From Bacteroidaceae bacterium (lineage in GTDB: Bacteria; Bacteroidota; Bacteroidia; Bacteroidales; Bacteroidaceae), in the NCBI GenBank assembly GCA_017615835.1, contig JAFZZI010000005.1, positions 45,832 through 109,831 of the forward strand: DNA of 64,000 bases. The letters are read 5' to 3'. Below, piece after piece: positions 60,601 through 64,000 of the stretch. Each line of letters begins with the position of its first letter. Positions within the stretch are counted from its first letter, which is position 1. The notes beneath the pieces were generated by a model. The model saw nothing but the letters and a program-made list of their open reading frames with translations. It had not been told where the DNA came from and did no database searches. A program made the translations under genes and the position numbers.

Positions 60601-61952
60601 CGCTGTCCCATGGTATTCATCTCGGCGCGGGCGCGGCTGACGGCCTGTTTCAGTGTATCGACGCTCTTCACAGCTTTTGGGTTAGCCAGCACCTCTTGCA
60701 TGCGCTGGCTTGTAATACCGGCTCCTGACATCTCGGCCTTCACGCGAGCCAGTGCCTGCTGCAGCCTCTGATATTTGGCTGTACCCTTGTCGGTGGTAGC
60801 AAGGGATTGTTCAATAGCCTGCTGCGCCAGCCGCAGCTGCTGGGTGGTACCTGTAAATCCGCTGGTGCCTGCTGTTGATGACAACTTCAAGGCGTCGGCC
60901 AGGCTCATGGCCTCTCCGCGTGCTATCTTCTCGCGCTCGGCATACTGTTGCAGGTATGCGTCACCCTGTTTTACCAGAGCGTTATACCTGTTCCATTCTG
61001 TTGTTCCCTCATGAAAGGCGTCACGCAGTTGTGTCATCTGCTGTACAGCCTGACGTATCTGGTCAACGCCGAAGTTACCCATGTTTCCGAGCACCTGCGT
61101 CGCGCTGGCTGCTTTTGCCTTACCCAGTTGGTCGGTAAGACTCTTGACGGCCCGCTCGGTGGCCTTGAAGTGACGGGCACCCTTACCTTCGGGGTCGGCG
61201 ATGACATTCTGGTACTGACGCAGCGTCTGTATCATTCTCTCCAGTTCGCCTTGGGTCTTCGTGACGTAGGTGCCGTTAAAAACCTGCTTCATGACGTCCT
61301 GTCCGGCCATACGTTGCCCTTCCGCCGCTATCTTGTTCAGCGCACCTTCTACGACATCCAACTGTGAGGTGTATTTTCTCCAGGCATTACTACCCTGTTC
61401 CTCCAGTGCTATCATCTGCTGCAGGTCACTCTTGGCCTTGGTGAGCGTGTCCTTGCTGGCTGTGCCTCCCTGTTTGATGGTGTCCACAAGACTGTTGGTG
61501 GCGGTGTTGCAACGCATGATGTTCTGGCTCAACGCCACTATCAGCGCATCCATCTCCTTCCATGTCTTGCTGCCTTCGGCACTGCGGCTCTTCTGCAACT
61601 GGGCGGCGTTAAGTGCTGTCTTGGAGAGGGCGGCGTTCATGTCCTCCACCGAGCCTTTGCCCTTGTTGAATATCTTGATGGCTTCATCCAGAGCGCGGAC
61701 GCCCTTCATGTTGTTGTTCAGCGCTGACTGCCACTGCTTTGCCTCCTTGGTGGCTGCAGTCAGCTCCTTCTCCAGTTTTTGGATGTCGGCTATAGGCATG
61801 TTGGTGCTGCGGGCCGTCTGCAGCTGCATACGCAGGCCCTCAACTTTCAGGCGGGCTCTCTCGGCTTCGCTCTGCAGGGCTTGCAGAGCTACATTGGCTT
61901 TACCGGCGTTAGCCTGAAAGTCAATATGGATGATATCATGTCTTGTTGCCAT
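54672..61952 (-). CDS. Tail tape measure protein, 2426 aa
   Basis: Largest gene of the window. Mostly long helices with heptad character and many Ala/Gln/Lys, a short membrane-like stretch near residues 2200-2235 (INPIAGTAIFAVLSALLG), and a short beta C-terminus. Tape measures set tail length at roughly 0.15 nm per residue (established), giving about 360 nm here, so a long-tailed siphovirus is inferred. Driven by late promoter 10 with the 61977 gene. Confidence 0.88.
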   Translation of the reverse strand: MATRHDIIHIDFQANAGKANVALQALQSEAERARLKVEGLRMQLQTARSTNMPIADIQKLEKELTAATKEAKQWQSALNNNMKGVRALDEAIKIFNKGKGSVEDMNAALSKTALNAAQLQKSRSAEGSKTWKEMDALIVALSQNIMRCNTATNSLVDTIKQGGTASKDTLTKAKSDLQQMIALEEQGSNAWRKYTSQLDVVEGALNKIAAEGQRMAGQDVMKQVFNGTYVTKTQGELERMIQTLRQYQNVIADPEGKGARHFKATERAVKSLTDQLGKAKAASATQVLGNMGNFGVDQIRQAVQQMTQLRDAFHEGTTEWNRYNALVKQGDAYLQQYAEREKIARGEAMSLADALKLSSTAGTSGFTGTTQQLRLAQQAIEQSLATTDKGTAKYQRLQQALARVKAEMSGAGITSQRMQEVLANPKAVKSVDTLKQAVSRARAEMNTMGQRVERMQGLLREAEASGKTAWADSLRKSIKRTSQQMEEMAASTKNADRALKDLEKDSKGSASAFEKAWSRLKTYVTLYFGAAAALQKIRAGFTDLMTLSDKMGEVRKTTGFTANEVGRLSDNLSKLDTRTALTDLMGMASIAGSIGLKTQEQVQGFTIAANKLTVALPEMGQEAARTLMKIADATGDLKKNGGDVENTLERVGSTIIALRANSAAAAGPITDFVSRVGAVGSQAGISIDQIAALGATVDALGGRVEMSATALSRMIPAIRNNSFAVAQAIGITEKELKEMTGMEQMIAIFRALHDSVKGFDMTTEEGMEAAADAVENMMGRSTSMKEVMKQLNQQGARAGIVFGLLSQNVDTLEKQLGIAGKAYKENTALMNEYNNMNETAAAKWERLKNQVEEAFVSDRTQRWLGDIIDRLRKVVDLLTGKGGWSSAIHAVITAWALFKVGFGEAAWKFLVNPLRTAIAGVHSLRMQTLRLAATWRTAWKSMDAATKANWIMAIVSAVFVLGKRAVDAVTRISELDKTLAELDNEEAEAERNLNNLMSSFTAATKKTDEARKKQEELEAQTRQLREEVKELRDGNDESAEATGRLSKKEEELKQAEKDLKKAAGESNTANDERLSLIKEISSKYSTYLGYMLDEKTAAEQVALAHQQIVDALKEELEQKRLNKKIEAIDEETGEDIDKAGAKSKKAIDVLPAYMQRRIINQWNTVRGRIKYDVDEQGNAVYVLPQIEGLNAKEIKKSSYEELRPFLREMYTTIVKNEVEEAQKEGKEIDLGSYTYTTAYGTSTYKNTIDNFLENSFSKFDSWTKKTIEREEKIEEIRSENRSVREGLHASSVADADKMNADAYSRITATLGELTGNEKLSSEVIGTLAQQANIITANLSKFKGELKDADKFIGKDNEASLENAVNFMYSKLSEAQRKQIITAAQKQQGSDSGAGRTNPYGDYDKVTSPYSEWNGNDLVARRKEMLERVKTLANGADVQAVLSEDAKFISEAVRKNITTTEQAIEWYNTERLKIQDALYNKHLTPTGDWLDPKKSGGNWRKQLQNEFDNYLNILDAYYTERKARIEQAQAEEGLSEAEAQRLTIENETVWRRHRIELQQIYQGKSADIAEEERQRIYNILAEQDEDSAEFVEQTIQKSIEKMKILEGKSEVEYHKIMSKIVKDIATDLYKQQNAVSKQMEAITAIIAQERPFNGLTENLESNLSTMGILFADFDRIRREAIEAGLEPEDDMSQRAEQSIGRMLLLLNAAENAYSTSWEQLKEKMQEEGLGDWAAALEIDEQKIQAVIASLHSFYDQVQDAIKKEASQIKKQADIVWNDTTIPGADGQSQSMKGVFDKTISQLGLEEGRVSRANSLIGAGQASERVADRLAIKQMEVRLAMQRAYYDLIKKKGADHIAKLEKEAELLEEQGKMEEAAIKRLDVKHAKTALALSDAEEQTKIMELQNSLAEKAEESQARLYKKLREWGDLLASSVQSIMEAGNAGQADYYNELAKLELTGKGGPGAGTYVVVDNADTKDAKAHYEYLDERQALDRQLEIEQENARAEAWRKVWDDINTKMNDTITDQLNAMFQNSAIDANTSALNTLTGAVDNLAGVMGGASAEEGGLPTSESSVVDDEMDIAIQKEIDANTKVTDAKIANKRKEGRISIETDKQMSQSSKNMYAAMMSAANLYGAAYQAVTNDNLSAEQKFSMIALQAAGQSAIAMMQAKMFKSETETLVSLPEILAQCLNINPIAGTAIFAVLSALLGAAIGVATSKLAKGKAEVAQVTGASSASAGRLSTGMLTYAEGNVNEFTEPGSLTPGRQYNVDAADGKTYRAKYTGRNPRTHITSGPEFHLVGEAGREAIIDAKTTRNIQMNEPEIWRSIQTLYNGGMPALRRSMRRGRGVRAYAEGNIDDFDVMTDSTMDGGMSMEMAASLQQSIDRQSDLLERALTDGIKGVFSVYGKGGLVDSYDTGKKTVTRYGENY

Positions 61953-61976
61953 ACCTTTTATGGTGATTTTTTATTG

Positions 61977-62516
61977 TTATTGTTTGGCACGTTCCAGACG
62001 CTGCGACCAGAAGAGTGCGCGGTTGATGGCTGCTGCCGCTGAGTTGTTGCGTCCCATGGCAAATACCAGGAATACGGTACCTACAAACGAGAACTGGCCG
62101 CGGGCCATAGACTCGAAGCGTGCGGCCTGGCGTCGCATCTCGGTGACCACGAACGGGCGGCCTTTCAGCGGACGGTCGCCCACGGGGATAGGCTGCCACT
62201 GCGCGCCAGGGATGGGCGGCACGGGTGAGGTGTACTTGTATCGGCGGCCGACAGCCAGCTCGATGTACTTCTCATAGTAGAGATAACGGGCGGAGAAGAC
62301 CTGCGCATCGCCGCCGCTGGCGGCAAACGTCTTCCATGCCAGAGAGCGCTTCAGCGCGCCGGTGTTCTTAATCTTCTGCCTGTCGACGTTGGCATAGACG
62401 TTACGCTTCGATATCTTCTCGAAGTTGTTGATCCACTCCACGATGCGTTCGTCCCTCCAGTCCCACTTGAAGGAAAGCATCTTATCGCCATACATGTCTG
62501 CTCCTATTCTTGCCAT
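61977..62516 (-). CDS. Tail protein, 179 aa
   Basis: A basic protein (WRDERIVEWINNFEKIS; QWQPIPVGDRPLKGRPF), with arginine-rich C-terminus. It lies just ahead of the tape measure and after late promoter 10, in the position of a tail-completion or tail-assembly protein. No family recognised. Confidence 0.6.
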   Translation of the reverse strand: MARIGADMYGDKMLSFKWDWRDERIVEWINNFEKISKRNVYANVDRQKIKNTGALKRSLAWKTFAASGGDAQVFSARYLYYEKYIELAVGRRYKYTSPVPPIPGAQWQPIPVGDRPLKGRPFVVTEMRRQAARFESMARGQFSFVGTVFLVFAMGRNNSAAAAINRALFWSQRLERAKQ

Positions 62517-62546
62517 ATATCTCTCTGAAATAGCATCGCCAAGTTG

Positions 62547-62583
62547 TCTGCAAAATACTCTCAGAAAACACCTGAATCAAGGG
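62547..62583 (-). promoter_or_regulatory. Late promoter 10 (tape measure and glycan operon)
   Basis: TGCCCTTGA (62583-62575), 19-bp spacer, TATTTTGCA (62555-62547) on the reverse strand, 30 bases before the 62516 start. Spacer ends GAGAG as in promoter 6. Confidence 0.7.
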
Positions 62584-62662
62584 CAGAGCAAGGCGAGAGA
62601 GGAGTGTGGTCAGACAGGTTTGACTCACGAGAGAGTGGGGAAAACAACAAGAGCCGCAGGTT

Positions 62663-63172
62663 TCAGTGCTTCTCCGCTTCATCCGTTGCCTGCATCAGGC
62701 GCACGGTCACTTCCGCCAGGCAGTGCTGCCAGCGGCGTTTAAGCTCACCTCCGTAACGGTCTATGACGTCTATACGTTTGTATAGCTCCGCTTCAAGCAG
62801 GGCTAGCGAACCGGGGCCTTGGACGGGCAGGTCGGGTTTCAGCAGTTCCTGTTCGGTGAAAGACACGAACCGCATGGTACGCAGCATCGCGCTGCGGTGT
62901 GCCTCGCGGATATGCTCTGCGAGTTGGCGGTAGTAGGCGGCGTCGCGGATGTCCGGTGTCTTGTCCTTATGTTTATGTGAACTAGCATCACTTGTCGCCT
63001 GAATCTTTGAGTTTGAAGCCATAAGCTCCAGCAGAGCGGCGGCGGCCTCTTCTGCATCGTCGGGCTCCGGCGTGAGCGGTGCGGGTGCGACGCCCTCAAT
63101 GCGTAACGGCTGCGGCATGGGTTGCGAACGCTGCGCCTTACGTCTGCAGTGAAATAACTTTCTGATTCCCAT
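62663..63172 (-). CDS. Virion-associated helical protein, 169 aa
   Basis: ATG 63172 (MGIRKLFHCRRKAQRS) is preferred; ATG 63181 adds three residues. The open frame reaching 63274 overlaps the promoter. The N-terminus is basic, the middle disordered and Ala/Glu-rich (EPDDAEEAAAALLELMA), the C-terminus helical. No family recognised. Rightmost phage gene. Confidence 0.65.
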   Translation of the reverse strand: MGIRKLFHCRRKAQRSQPMPQPLRIEGVAPAPLTPEPDDAEEAAAALLELMASNSKIQATSDASSHKHKDKTPDIRDAAYYRQLAEHIREAHRSAMLRTMRFVSFTEQELLKPDLPVQGPGSLALLEAELYKRIDVIDRYGGELKRRWQHCLAEVTVRLMQATDEAEKH

Positions 63173-63196
63173 AGTTGTCATACCCTTATGTTCAAG

Positions 63197-63233
63197 GGTA
63201 TAATACTGTAACATAAGAAGAATATCAAGGGCA
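63197..63233 (-). promoter_or_regulatory. Late promoter 11
   Basis: TGCCCTTGA (63233-63225), 19-bp spacer, TATTATACC (63205-63197; TTGC end not kept) on the reverse strand. It is the rightmost copy, about 30 bases left of the dnaB promoter. Confidence 0.55.
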
Positions 63234-63263
63234 CACGGCAGACTTAGACAGATTGTGCCAATG

Positions 63264-63294
63264 TTTTTTCTCATCTAAACTTACACTATCTTTG
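63264..63294 (+). promoter_or_regulatory. dnaB promoter
   Basis: TATCTTTG (63287-63294) is a perfect Bacteroidota -7 box; TTTT (63264-63267) with a 19-bp spacer is a partial -33. It lies 19 bases before the dnaB start and looks like a host promoter. Confidence 0.55.
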
Positions 63295-63313
63295 CACCAG
63301 AATATGATTGCTC

Positions 63314-64000
63314 ATGACGGATTCCAGAAACAGACAGCGTTCGCGCAGTAATACCGATGGTATAGTCCTTAACCATTTGCAGCCGCAGGCTCTTGAACTT
63401 GAGGAGGCTGTGATCGGTGCTTTGATGATAGAGCAGGATGCATTCCCAAAGGTCAGTGACATAGTCAAGAAGGAGTCATTCTACGATCATCGTCATCAGG
63501 TGATTTATGAGGCTGTGGCAAACCTGTCGCTCAATCAGCGTCCCGTTGACATCCTTACTGTGACTGAGCAGTTAAAGAGCAATGGTACGCTCGATGAGGC
63601 AGGAGGCGCGCTTTACGTGACTCAGCTGGCTGGTAAGGTGACGTCATCGGCACACATCGAGTACCACTCGCGTATTATCGCGCAGAAGGCAATGGCTCGT
63701 GAACTGATAACCTTTACCAGTGAGATCCAGACGTCGGCTTTTGATGATACCACCGATATCTCCGAACTGCTGGGTGAGGCCGAGAACAAACTGTTCCAGA
63801 TTGCACACCGTAACGTCAAGAAGGACTTTGCGTCGATTGACGTGGTGCTTCAGGAATCAGTCAACCGTATTCGCACGGCGGCACAGCGCGCGGAGGGTAT
63901 GAGCGGACTGGCCAGCGGTTTCCATGATCTGGACAACATCACTTCAGGCTGGCAGAAATCAGACCTTATAATCCTGGCTGCACGACCTGCTATGGGTAAG
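63314..64000 (+). CDS. dnaB: Replicative DNA helicase DnaB (partial, probably host)
   Basis: A frame open from ATG 63314 to the window edge (229 codons). ALELEEAVIGALMIEQDAF, FYDHRHQVIYEAV, then DILTVTEQL and AHIEYHSRIIAQK are typical of the DnaB N-terminal domain; LARPAMGK-type Walker A (LIILAARPAMGK) begins at the very end. The sequence is like chromosomal Bacteroidota DnaB rather than a phage helicase. It marks the probable right phage/host border; a phage-encoded copy cannot be excluded. Confidence 0.8.
   Translation, partial: MTDSRNRQRSRSNTDGIVLNHLQPQALELEEAVIGALMIEQDAFPKVSDIVKKESFYDHRHQVIYEAVANLSLNQRPVDILTVTEQLKSNGTLDEAGGALYVTQLAGKVTSSAHIEYHSRIIAQKAMARELITFTSEIQTSAFDDTTDISELLGEAENKLFQIAHRNVKKDFASIDVVLQESVNRIRTAAQRAEGMSGLASGFHDLDNITSGWQKSDLIILAARPAMGK

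Noticed and set aside
63182-63274. Longer N-terminus for the 62663 gene
   Set aside because: It would run over late promoter 11; the ATG at 63172 or 63181 follows the promoter properly.
1-64000. tRNA or rRNA genes
   Set aside because: No cloverleaf or rRNA-like segment could be recognised by reading; a covariance-model scan would be decisive.

Overview
This window looks like most of a siphovirus-type temperate phage (prophage) in a Bacteroidota host, most likely a Prevotella/Bacteroides relative. The evidence is: starts without Shine-Dalgarno sequences and preceded by A-rich leaders, promoters of the TTTG / TAnnTTTG type, a Bacteroidota-style holin, a lipoprotein with an acidic surface-export signal, and a bacterial-type replicative helicase (dnaB) at the right edge that is probably the host chromosome. 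No terminase large subunit, portal, integrase or endolysin was recognised, so part of the phage probably lies left of base 1.

Layout. 1-823: a leftward XRE-type regulator (cut by the window edge) faces a rightward operon across a compact switch with two inverted repeats and a well-matched promoter. 824-24693: one long rightward early operon of about 42 tightly packed genes. It holds a primase/helicase, a PAPS-reductase-like enzyme, two radical-SAM proteins, four DNA methyltransferases of different classes, a YopX-like protein, a TrpF-like TIM-barrel protein, DUF4406, ASCH, a PD-(D/E)XK-like protein and many small unknowns. 24697-63172: the late region, with blocks on both strands: holin, tail proteins, a lipoprotein cargo gene, tail fibre, a cysteine-rich small-protein cluster, tail-tube-like protein, probable major capsid, S49 protease/scaffold, connector-like protein, a diversity-generating retroelement (DGR), a three-gene glycan cassette, and a 2426-residue tape measure. 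From 63314: dnaB, partial. No gene-free stretch exceeds 300 bases.

How it works together. Eleven copies of one promoter, TGCCCTTGA - exactly 19 bp - TAnnTTGC, each sit just upstream of a late gene or operon on either strand, and I found none in the early region. This looks like a phage-wide late promoter class. One copy (46369) heads the operon that ends with the DGR (variable protein, VR, hairpin, Avd, TR, reverse transcriptase). Another (62547) heads the tape-measure operon that runs on into a glycosyltransferase, a phosphoribosyltransferase/HAD-like protein and a Stealth-type sugar-phosphate transferase. The two operons converge on a strong hairpin at 52054-52098. The phage therefore appears to combine adenine-directed diversification of a tail protein with late-expressed glycan chemistry. 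Several virion proteins also carry serine/aspartate-rich tracts.

The most notable signals are the DGR, the late promoter family, the glycan cassette inside the tail operon, and a pair of mutually exclusive inverted-repeat structures at 35780-35923. All family names come from reading the translated sequence; no database search was run.
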